NCBI GenBank assembly: GCA_028877005.1
Contig: JAGWPI010000107.1
Coordinates: forward strand, 1 to 7,198
Source of the DNA: Bacteroidota bacterium
Lineage (GTDB): Bacteria > Bacteroidota > Bacteroidia > Chitinophagales > Chitinophagaceae
Direction of reading: 5' to 3'
Length of the DNA stretch: 7,198 bases
This document shows, piece after piece, positions 1 to 5,799 of this stretch. The notes under the pieces were generated by a model, which saw only the letters and a program-made list of their open reading frames with translations, was not told the DNA's origin and did not search any database. Position 1 is the first letter of the stretch; each line of letters starts with the position of its first letter. A program made the position numbers and the translations under genes.

Positions 1-1434
1 ACGCCTGTTTGGGTAATAGCGCAATCTAAAAAAGCAGCTACAAGTAGTACAACATCTGCCACAGGCCACAACATACACATACAGCTAAAGCCATTTAAAA
101 ATACCACTATTTATTTGGGTACCTATTATGGTAAAGGAAAAGCCCTAACGGATTCTGCCGTATTAAACAGCAATAGCGAAGGAGCCTTTAAAGGAAGTAA
201 GCCGCTTACAGAAGGCGTTTATTTTGTGGTATCGCCACAATACACCATACAGTTTGAAGTACTGATAGGAAAAGAGCAACATTTTAGTATTGTAGCCGAC
301 TCGGCCAATAAAATGCACCCAATAATTAGCGGATCACCCGATAATGCCTTGTTTTTACAATATTCGCAGGAAAGTTATCGGTTGGGCAGCGATATAGATG
401 CCTTGCAAAAATCTTTATCCTTGCAACATACCCGTGCAGATTCTTTAAAAATTGAAGCACAATTAAAAAGCCTCTCTGAAAAATTACACCAAGCACGCGA
501 AAATATTATTACCCAACATCCCAACACTTTATTGGCTTTTTTATTACAAGCCATGCAAAGACCTGAAGCTCCTGCTGTACCGGTTGTAAATGGCAAAGCA
601 GATTCATTATACCCTTTCCGATATGTAAAAGACCATTATTGGGACGATGTATTGTTTAATGATGACAGGCTACTACATACACCATTTTTTGAACCCAAAT
701 TGGATGATTATTTTAAATACTATGTATCGCCTGCACCCGACTCCATTATCAATGAAGTAAATTATATGTTATTAGCTGCCCGAACCGGTAAAGAAATTTA
801 TCCTTACCTGCTAACCAAGTTTACCAATAAGTACCTTAATCCGGAGTATATGGGGCAAGACAAAGTGTTTTTGTTTTTGTATGAAAATTTTTATGCTAAA
901 GGCGATACCGTTATTTTAAATGCCGAGTCTAAAAAAATGATAACGGATAGGGCTTATAGCATGATGGCTAATCAAATAGGTGCTGCCGCACCGGAATTAA
1001 ACTTAACCGATACCACCGGGAAAAATATTTCATTATACAGTTTAAAAGCACCCTTTACCATTGTGGTGTTTTGGGATCCAACCTGTGGGCACTGTAAAGA
1101 AGAATTACCCCGAATAGATTCTATTTATAAAGCACGTTGGAAGGCAATGGGCGTTCAACTATATAGTGTAAATGTAAATGAAGCCCGAATGGAGGATATG
1201 AAGCAGTTTGTTCAAGAACATCATTTTAGTCCCGATTGGTTAATTACTTACCAAACCAAAGCGGCAAGGCAGGCCGAACAAAAAGCCAATGAGCCCAATT
1301 ACCGGCAATTGTATGATGTGTTTAAAACACCCACACTCTACTTGTTAGATGCCGATAAACATATTATTGCTAAGCAGTTAACCATAGAGCAGATAGACAA
1401 TTTAATGCAAGTAAAGCGAACCCAAAAACAATAA
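1..1434 (+). CDS. TlpA-like exported thiol-disulfide protein (5' end outside window)
   Basis: The reading frame is open from base 1 and ends with TAA at 1432-1434, giving 477 visible residues. Its first residues (TPVWVIAQ, then SKK) look like the end of a signal peptide cut after A-Q, so probably only 10-20 residues are missing upstream. Numbering from base 1, residues about 20-115 resemble the DUF4369 N-terminal domain (strand-rich, with a YLGTYYGKGK...DSA pattern). Residues about 185-325 resemble DUF5106. Residues about 328-475 form a thioredoxin fold with a CGHC active site at residues 362-365, preceded by VVFWDPT, and a later cis-proline motif KTPT. Proteins of this architecture act in the periplasm or at the envelope of Bacteroidota as thiol-disulfide oxidoreductases; the substrate is unknown. 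A TTG codon at 115 is not a credible start, because it would remove the signal peptide and part of DUF4369. The next gene is 649 bases downstream, so no operon partner is visible in this window. Confidence 0.88.
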   Translation, partial: TPVWVIAQSKKAATSSTTSATGHNIHIQLKPFKNTTIYLGTYYGKGKALTDSAVLNSNSEGAFKGSKPLTEGVYFVVSPQYTIQFEVLIGKEQHFSIVADSANKMHPIISGSPDNALFLQYSQESYRLGSDIDALQKSLSLQHTRADSLKIEAQLKSLSEKLHQARENIITQHPNTLLAFLLQAMQRPEAPAVPVVNGKADSLYPFRYVKDHYWDDVLFNDDRLLHTPFFEPKLDDYFKYYVSPAPDSIINEVNYMLLAARTGKEIYPYLLTKFTNKYLNPEYMGQDKVFLFLYENFYAKGDTVILNAESKKMITDRAYSMMANQIGAAAPELNLTDTTGKNISLYSLKAPFTIVVFWDPTCGHCKEELPRIDSIYKARWKAMGVQLYSVNVNEARMEDMKQFVQEHHFSPDWLITYQTKAARQAEQKANEPNYRQLYDVFKTPTLYLLDADKHIIAKQLTIEQIDNLMQVKRTQKQ

Positions 1435-1463
1435 AAGCAATTACTCCTAATGCCTTTATTTTT
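1434..1463 (+). terminator. Weak candidate terminator after the TlpA-like gene
   Basis: Directly after the stop codon, AAAGC (1434-1438) and the following ATT can pair with AAT-GCC-TTT (1449-1457), with one bulged base on each side, followed by the T-rich run 1455-1463. The stem is short and imperfect, so this is a candidate only. Confidence 0.22.
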
Positions 1464-1560
1464 CTGATTCAAAATAGTTATATACTTTCATCGCTTTTTT
1501 CATTCATTGTTATCAACATAATTTTGTATGGTATAACCGTGGATAGTTTTAAAGAAAGCG

Positions 1561-1761
1561 CTACTGTTTTTTAATGTAATTAGGCGCCGGATGTTGGGGT
1601 AAAATATCTTTTACCTTGCTATATATGCATTTTTTTAAACAATCGAAATCATTTTTATACCTGCCAGTACTATTGCGGGTAAATAGGATTGTTAAACAAT
1701 TTGTCTTCAATAATATTTTTTCCTTCAACAATGAAATTGCCCATAGTGTATAAGCAAAGCG
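1561..1761 (-). pseudogene. Possible decayed coding remnant, unidentified
   Basis: On the minus strand a frame is open for 66 codons from 1761 and ends in TAG at 1563-1561, without an ATG. Its 3' half reads like a protein C-terminus, with a DFDCLKKC segment followed by a HPAPNYIKKQ tail. An overlapping minus-strand frame starts at ATG 1744-1742 and also reads plausibly for 24 codons (ending NNPIYPQ) before a stop, which would fit a frameshifted gene end. I do not recognise a family. In DNA this AT-rich a frame of this length can arise by chance, so this is a tentative call. Confidence 0.2.
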
Positions 1762-1881
1762 CTATCTATTTGTAATTTAATTAAACATTTTAATATATTT
1801 TTTTATCATCATTCATGTGGTTGATTGTTTGGACAAACATTTTTGACTAATAATATTGATTTTACCAGGCTTATTGAAATG

Positions 1882-1901
1882 GTTTAACTACACTGTTTAA
1901 C
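1882..1901 (+). repeat. Direct repeat of GTTTAAC boxes, 13-bp period
   Basis: GTTTAAC occurs at 1882-1888 and again at 1895-1901. The core TTTAAC/GTTAAA recurs at 1691-1696, 2024-2029 and 2035-2040, giving five copies in the gap before the rhodopsin, four of them in the last 210 bases. This could be a family of regulator sites, but the low G+C makes such words fairly common. Confidence 0.3.
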
Positions 1902-1972
1902 AAAGATGGGTTGATAAACACTAATCTGCTAAACAACAAATGCTATTTTATTATTATTAATAAAAAATTTTT

Positions 1973-2006
1973 TTTGTTTTTCAACAATTGTAAAAAATAG
2001 CTGTTG
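1973..2006 (+). promoter_or_regulatory. Candidate Bacteroidota-type promoter for the rhodopsin
   Basis: A TTTG at 1973-1976 is followed after 21 bases by TAGCTGTTG (1998-2006). This resembles the Bacteroidota -33 TTTG and -7 TAnnTTTG elements with one extra base in the -7 box. An alternative -7 box is TAAGTTTA at 2041-2048, with one mismatch but no TTTG at the right distance. The first choice would place the 2021-2043 dyad in the 5' leader; the second would place it across the promoter. Confidence 0.27.
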
Positions 2007-2020
2007 AAATACCATAAACA

Positions 2021-2043
2021 TTATTTAACATACCGTTAAATAA
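2021..2043. promoter_or_regulatory. Perfect 9-bp inverted repeat upstream of rhodopsin (operator-like)
   Basis: TTATTTAAC (2021-2029) and GTTAAATAA (2035-2043) are perfect reverse complements around the 5-base spacer ATACC. The dyad lies 41-63 bases before the rhodopsin ATG. Its AT-rich arms make a weak RNA hairpin but a good protein-binding dyad. It shares its TTTAAC core with the upstream GTTTAAC boxes. No regulator gene is present in the window. Confidence 0.42.
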
Positions 2044-2083
2044 GTTTAATAATCAAACTTTTTTAAACCCAAAAATCACAGCT

Positions 2084-2821
2084 ATGTATCAAAACTTGTT
2101 AGAAGTTCAAACCATTGCCAGCAACAACTATGTTGCTTTTACCTTTTTTGTAGGTACAATGGCCATGATGGCAGCGTCTGTTTTTTTCTTTTTTGAGTTA
2201 TCAAATGTTGAAAAAAAATGGCGAACATCTGTACTTGTATCCGGATTAATCACCTTCATTGCGGCGGTGCACTACTATTACATGAGGGGATATAATCTTG
2301 AAACCGGACAATCGCCCACGTTTTTCCGTTATGTAGATTGGATTCTTACAGTGCCGCTGATGTGTGTAGAGTTTTATCTTATTACCAAAAAAGCCGGAGC
2401 CAAAATTGGTTTATTATGGCAACTGATTATTGCCTCATTATTTATGTTAATTACCGGTTATATTGGTGAGGTATTTTATGGTAATGAAACACAAAGTTGG
2501 TTTTGGGGTCTTATTAGTGGAATTGCCTATTTTTATATAGTATACTTAATATGGTTTGGCGAAGTGGCAAAACTTGCCGGTAATGCCGGCCCCACAGTAG
2601 CAAAAGCTGTAAGGGTACTTGCATGGTTTGTTTTAGTAGGATGGGCTATTTATCCTATTGGATATATTGCCGGAACAGAAGGCGGTTTATTTGGTGTAAG
2701 AATATTCCAAGGATTATCTATGGATATTGTTTACAATATTGGGGACGCTATTAATAAAATTGGATTTGGCTTGGTAATTTATACTTTAGCACAATCAGAT
2801 AAATCATTAGTTGCTGCCTAA
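2084..2821 (+). CDS. Proteorhodopsin/xanthorhodopsin-type light-driven proton pump
   Basis: This is a 245-residue seven-helix retinal protein of the inner membrane that would export protons in light. Helices lie at about residues 15-38, 50-68, 83-100, 110-128, 138-158, 174-196 and 212-236. Helix C reads RYVDWILTVPLMCVEF, giving proton acceptor D85, T89 and proton donor E96 (the D-T-E set of outward proton pumps). H63 in helix B matches the proteorhodopsin His that pairs with the acceptor. Helix F has the pocket residues W187, Y190 and P191. Helix G has counter-ion D221 and retinal Schiff-base lysine K225. The colour-tuning position (105 in green proteorhodopsin) is M93, expected to give green absorption. 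Helix E has G142 where xanthorhodopsin has G156, so an antenna carotenoid could fit. The start ATG has an A-rich leader and no Shine-Dalgarno sequence. There is no N-terminal signal peptide. The retinal-forming blh follows after 74 bases. Confidence 0.97.
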   Translation: MYQNLLEVQTIASNNYVAFTFFVGTMAMMAASVFFFFELSNVEKKWRTSVLVSGLITFIAAVHYYYMRGYNLETGQSPTFFRYVDWILTVPLMCVEFYLITKKAGAKIGLLWQLIIASLFMLITGYIGEVFYGNETQSWFWGLISGIAYFYIVYLIWFGEVAKLAGNAGPTVAKAVRVLAWFVLVGWAIYPIGYIAGTEGGLFGVRIFQGLSMDIVYNIGDAINKIGFGLVIYTLAQSDKSLVAA

Positions 2822-2834
2822 AAATTTTTTATAA

Positions 2835-2880
2835 AAGTAAGTGCGGTTGTATGTTTAAACAACTACACTTACTTTTTTTT
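2835..2880 (+). terminator. Hairpin with T-tract between rhodopsin and blh
   Basis: AAGTAAGTG (2835-2843) pairs perfectly with CACTTACTT (2866-2874). After a two-base internal loop (C-A mismatch, G-T wobble), GTTGT (2846-2850) pairs with ACAAC (2859-2863) around an 8-base loop. The 3' arm runs into eight T residues (2873-2880), the form of an intrinsic terminator. It begins 13 bases after the rhodopsin stop and ends 15 bases before the blh start, so blh expression would need read-through or its own promoter, which I do not see. Confidence 0.78.
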
Positions 2881-2895
2881 ATATAAAAATTATTT

Positions 2896-3828
2896 ATGCG
2901 TACCCTATTAATTATAGCTGGTTTTTTTCTGCTTATATTTCAACATCTTTTTATTGCAACGGCCCAGCATATAGAATTTTTGGTATTTATTATATCTATT
3001 ATTCTTTTAGGAATACCTCATGGCGCTGCAGATTTACTGGTAGCTAATAAAAACGCCACAATAAACCATCAATTATTTTCTAAGTTTACATTTCTGTTTA
3101 TTTACATACTTCGATTGTCCATATTTGCCCTCATCATTTGGTTTTCACCGGTAATAGGTAATTTACTATTTATTTTGTTTGCTGCCTATCATTTTGGGGA
3201 AACAGATTTGCATCAATTTGAAACCAACCATATTTTAGGCAAACTGTTTATTGTATCATACGGACTATTAATTATATCAACCATATTGTTGCACCACTTT
3301 AACGATGTAAAGCAAATTTTTTTACTATTTGAATCCGGGAAAAAATATCTCTCCCTGCTTAATTGGATAGAAACAAACCGTTATGCAATTGTAATAACGG
3401 TGGGTATTTTCTTTCTGTTTTCTACCGTAGCATTTTTTGTAAAATATGCACTTTATAAAGACTTAAAAAACGGATTATTCCTCATTCGCCTGCTACTTAT
3501 TTTATTTATATTATACAACCTTCCTATGCTATTAGGTTTTACATTTTATTTTGTTTTTTGGCATTCTTTTCTTTCACTTAATTATATATTTAAATACTTA
3601 AAAAACAATCATGTATATTCCAACACCATTATTTTTAAGCAAGTATTACTGTATAGTGTGTTGGCTATTTTGGGTATTCTTATTTTTGGGGTAATTGGAT
3701 TTATGTTTACCAACAAAGATGCCATGGCCGGATATATATTTCTTGGATTAGCGGTACTAACTGTACCGCATATGCAAGTAATGCATACCATGTACAATAA
3801 TATTCGCACAAAAAGCAGACTTATTTAA
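2896..3828 (+). CDS. blh: Brp/Blh-type beta-carotene 15,15'-dioxygenase
   Basis: This 310-residue, very hydrophobic membrane protein has about eight or nine membrane segments. Family enzymes split beta-carotene at the central double bond, using O2 and ferrous iron, to give two all-trans retinals. Family motifs are present in order: GIPHGAAD (residues 39-46, H42), YHFGETD (98-104, H99), FWHS (221-224, H223) and VPHMQVMH (290-297, H292 and H297). The 57-residue distance from H42 to H99 equals that between H21 and H78 of the studied marine enzyme. A second His four residues after the WHS His, expected from that enzyme, is replaced by S227. The gene follows the rhodopsin, its usual partner, and makes the chromophore for it. 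The ATG at 2896 has an AT-rich leader, without a Shine-Dalgarno sequence. The terminator-like hairpin upstream suggests lower expression than the rhodopsin. Confidence 0.93.
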   Translation: MRTLLIIAGFFLLIFQHLFIATAQHIEFLVFIISIILLGIPHGAADLLVANKNATINHQLFSKFTFLFIYILRLSIFALIIWFSPVIGNLLFILFAAYHFGETDLHQFETNHILGKLFIVSYGLLIISTILLHHFNDVKQIFLLFESGKKYLSLLNWIETNRYAIVITVGIFFLFSTVAFFVKYALYKDLKNGLFLIRLLLILFILYNLPMLLGFTFYFVFWHSFLSLNYIFKYLKNNHVYSNTIIFKQVLLYSVLAILGILIFGVIGFMFTNKDAMAGYIFLGLAVLTVPHMQVMHTMYNNIRTKSRLI

Positions 3829-3894
3829 CTAAGTTTCCGGTAAGTTACATACATCCATCAAAAAGCTTTTCTTCACTAAAAAAATATTGCTGCT

Positions 3895-3946
3895 TTACAT
3901 GAATATTTTGATGTAATTTGTTCAAATTAATACAGTGTATACTGTA
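3895..3946. promoter_or_regulatory. Two short dyads upstream of the hydrolase
   Basis: TTACAT (3895-3900) and ATGTAA (3911-3916) form a 6-bp dyad with a 10-base spacer. TACAGT (3931-3936) and ACTGTA (3941-3946) form a second one with a 4-base spacer, 33 bases before the hydrolase start. They may be operator sites or part of a promoter region; no clear -33/-7 pair was found. Short dyads are common in AT-rich DNA. Confidence 0.25.
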
Positions 3947-3978
3947 CCTATTGTTCATACTTACATCAATATTTATTT

Positions 3979-4842
3979 ATGCCATACATGAAAGCCCTAC
4001 TATTATGGATGCTGTTTAGCACATCGGCATCCCTTATCAAAGCGCAAAACGCGCCACCCTCTCCCTTTGATACCACCATGTATGGCCGTAATGAAATGGC
4101 CGGGCATTATGTAAATACGCGGGGTATTCGCTTGTATTATGAAACCTATGGTACCGGTAATCCGTTGCTGATTATTCATGGTAATGGCGGCTCAATCAAT
4201 AATTTTTTATACCAAATACCCTATTTTGCAAAATCGTACCGTGTAATATTAGCCGACAGCAGGGCACAAGGTAAAACAATAGATACCGGCGATTCACTTA
4301 GTTATGAAATGATGACCGATGATTTAAATGCTTTACTTGATTCGCTGCATGTAGATTCCTGTAATGTTATTGGCTGGAGCGATGGTGGTATTAATGGATT
4401 ATTATTAGCTATTCGCCACCCCGATAAAGTAAAAAAATTAGCCATAACGGGTGCTAATTTATGGCCCGATACTTCGGCTATTGATACCTGGGTACGCAAT
4501 TGGGCACTGCATTTAAATGATACTTTGGCCAAAATGCCTGCCACCCCTGCGGTAAAAAGAGAAAGAAAGTTAGCACATTTACTTTCATACGAACCGCATA
4601 TCAGTTTAGCCCAACTGCATACCATACAATGTCCCACATTGGTTATTGGTGGCGATCATGATGTAATACGCCCTATACATACCTTATTAATTGCCGAACA
4701 TATTCCCAAATCTTATTTGTGGATTTTACCCAACTCCGGGCATTCTACCCCAATAGTGTATAAGGACGATTTTAATAGGCAGGTAGATTTATTTTTTAAA
4801 ACCCCTTACCGTACCATTGAAAAAGAGGCACGATTTGAATAG
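3979..4842 (+). CDS. Exported alpha/beta-hydrolase
   Basis: The 287-residue product has a signal peptide (hydrophobic residues 5-20, likely cleavage after the A-Q at 22-23), so it probably acts in the periplasm or outside the cell. The alpha/beta-hydrolase fold is clear: oxyanion-hole motif HGNGGS at residues 67-72, nucleophile elbow GWSDGG at 132-137 with catalytic S134, acid in GGDHDVIRP (probably D228), and catalytic H255 in NSGHSTP. Length and spacing fit small esterase, lactonase or haloperoxidase-like members with a reduced cap. The substrate cannot be told from sequence. ATG 3979 is used here; ATG 3988 (residue 4) is an equally good start and gives a neater signal peptide with Lys directly after Met. 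The gene sits 150 bases after blh, has its own upstream dyads, and has no evident role in phototrophy. Confidence 0.9.
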   Translation: MPYMKALLLWMLFSTSASLIKAQNAPPSPFDTTMYGRNEMAGHYVNTRGIRLYYETYGTGNPLLIIHGNGGSINNFLYQIPYFAKSYRVILADSRAQGKTIDTGDSLSYEMMTDDLNALLDSLHVDSCNVIGWSDGGINGLLLAIRHPDKVKKLAITGANLWPDTSAIDTWVRNWALHLNDTLAKMPATPAVKRERKLAHLLSYEPHISLAQLHTIQCPTLVIGGDHDVIRPIHTLLIAEHIPKSYLWILPNSGHSTPIVYKDDFNRQVDLFFKTPYRTIEKEARFE

Positions 4843-5181
4843 TGGGAACCCCAATGTTGGCCAGTTTTCTTTGCCCCTTGTTCGAGACAGATTCGAGGCA
4901 TGTTCGACAGTGGTTGCATACAAGCCGCAAAAATAGGGGCTTTTATCAATGTTGTGTCGAACAACGGTCGAACAAATTCAAAAAAATGCCCGTCAATAAA
5001 GGGTTGTAGCTTTTTTGCTTGTATATTATGTTAAATAGAAAGCCCCTCAGCTCATTATTAATAGCCCCAAAAGCAGTAAAATTTGTAAATGAAATACTAC
5101 AATAAGTGTATGTAGCGTTTTTAAAAGAGAAATTGTACTTTTAATTTCGTAAACTGATTCATATCCTTAAAAAACAAAGTT
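4843..5181. other. 339-base gap with repeat element, no clear gene
   Basis: The first 130 bases contain the TTCGA-based inverted element (4878-4975). Downstream lies AT-rich spacer with a small CTACA (5097-5101)/TGTAG (5111-5115) dyad and a TAATTTCG (5142-5149) that is one base off the Bacteroidota -7 consensus and could belong to a promoter for the next gene. A 43-codon frame from TTG 4878 to TAG at 5007-5009 is basic and cysteine-containing, but overlaps the repeat element and is probably incidental. Confidence 0.55.
4878..4975. repeat. 98-bp nested inverted-repeat element with 11-bp-phased TTCGA boxes
   Basis: TTCGA occurs three times at exact 11-bp steps (4881, 4892, 4903), and in opposite orientation TCGAAC occurs twice at an 11-bp step (4957, 4968). 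The outer ends TTGTTCGA (4878-4885) and TCGAACAA (4968-4975) are perfect 8-bp inverted repeats. The inner TGTTCGACA (4901-4909) and TGTCGAACA (4955-4963) are perfect 9-bp inverted repeats. Between them AAGCC (4922-4926) can pair with GGCTT (4938-4942), followed by TTT, which may serve as a weak terminator for the hydrolase. The whole could fold into a long nested hairpin, bind a protein on one DNA face, or be a small dispersed repeat. I see no target duplication. Confidence 0.6.
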
Positions 5182-5772
5182 TTGAGTAACCTCAGCATCG
5201 TAAAAAATGAATACAGTCATCTGCCAGATGAGGAATTATTGCAGGTGGCTAGGGAAGGTATCCCCTATCTTTCAAAACATCATTTTAAAGACTTACAGGA
5301 AGAATTGGCTTATCGCCATTTAGATGATGCATTGGCCAATAGCAATAAAGCCTACCAGTCATTGCGCAATGCACTTGCCCTTTCTGCATTTGATCATTCC
5401 ACCGATGGAATTTTTGCTGCAGCTGTTTGGAAACTAATTTTTGAATGGAAGGCACAGGGTAAATCGGATGAAGCCATTTGTGCATTGCTGGCGGAGCAAC
5501 AAATTCATCCTGAATATGCCAATATGTTGGTAGCCTGTATAGAGCCTCAGTTAGAAAGCAGTATTGAACAATTGAAAACAGCGGCCTTTGCCGGTTATAT
5601 ACCTACCCTTGTTGGATTAGTAACCATATTATGGGTATGGGTATTTACTTTAGCACCTTGGTACCTGTTTATTGGGTTATTACTGCTGGTAACCGGTAGT
5701 TTAAAATTGTATACCGTATTACCCAAACAAAGAAAATTACAAGCTTTGTTACAGCAAATTAAAAAAAGATAA
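5182..5772 (+). CDS. Unrecognised protein with two C-terminal membrane segments
   Basis: The 196-residue product belongs to no family I can name. Residues 1-132 are soluble and mostly helical, with acidic N-terminal stretches (LPDEELLQVA near 14-23 and FKDLQEELAYRHLDDAL at 35-51). Two hydrophobic helices follow at about 138-155 and 159-180, then a basic tail (KQRK...QQIKKR) expected on the cytoplasmic side. This suggests an inner-membrane protein with a cytoplasmic N-terminal domain and both ends inside. A start at TTG 5182 is chosen because the frame is closed by TGA at 5155-5157 and no ATG or GTG lies between; TTG starts are uncommon, so the N-terminus is uncertain. The base composition and codon use look like the neighbouring genes. 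It stands alone between two gaps. The C-terminal layout recalls small regulatory or stress membrane proteins, but that is only a resemblance. Confidence 0.8.
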   Translation: MSNLSIVKNEYSHLPDEELLQVAREGIPYLSKHHFKDLQEELAYRHLDDALANSNKAYQSLRNALALSAFDHSTDGIFAAAVWKLIFEWKAQGKSDEAICALLAEQQIHPEYANMLVACIEPQLESSIEQLKTAAFAGYIPTLVGLVTILWVWVFTLAPWYLFIGLLLLVTGSLKLYTVLPKQRKLQALLQQIKKR

Positions 5773-5799
5773 GCTGCCGGATGCGTGCATTTGCAGTTT

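Larger units (their letters stand above)
1435..2083. other. 649-base AT-rich gap upstream of the rhodopsin
   Basis: No intact gene is seen on either strand. The gap holds a possible decayed minus-strand reading frame (1561-1761), a short perfect dyad ATTGTT-A-AACAAT (1688-1700), paired GTTTAAC boxes (1882-1901), a candidate promoter (1973-2006) and a perfect 9-bp inverted repeat (2021-2043). The second half is strongly A/T-rich with long A and T runs. Its length and the clustering of dyads near the 3' end fit a control region for the rhodopsin gene rather than ordinary spacer. Confidence 0.6.

Noticed and set aside
115..117. TTG as start of the TlpA-like gene
   Set aside because: The frame is open to base 1, and residues upstream of the TTG form a signal-peptide end and the first strand of DUF4369, so the true start lies outside the window.
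2084..2821. Sodium- or chloride-pumping rhodopsin
   Set aside because: Helix C carries D85, T89 and E96, the proton-pump set. Sodium pumps have N-D-Q and chloride pumps have N-T-Q or T-S-A in these places.
4302..4637. 111-codon minus-strand frame inside the hydrolase
   Set aside because: It is fully antisense to a gene with all catalytic motifs in the right order, and its translation shows no recognisable feature.
3979..4842. Hydrolase as part of the retinal pathway
   Set aside because: It has a signal peptide, its own upstream region and no motif linking it to carotenoid or retinoid esters; adjacency alone is not enough.
4959..4973. SOS (LexA) box of the GTTC-N7-GTTC type
   Set aside because: GAAC-N7-GAAC does match the alphaproteobacterial LexA spacing on the minus strand, but the host looks like Bacteroidota, no SOS gene adjoins, and the match follows from the general 11-bp repeat.
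4878..4975. CRISPR array
   Set aside because: The repeated unit is only 5-8 bases at 11-bp steps, without spacers of normal length, and it changes orientation.
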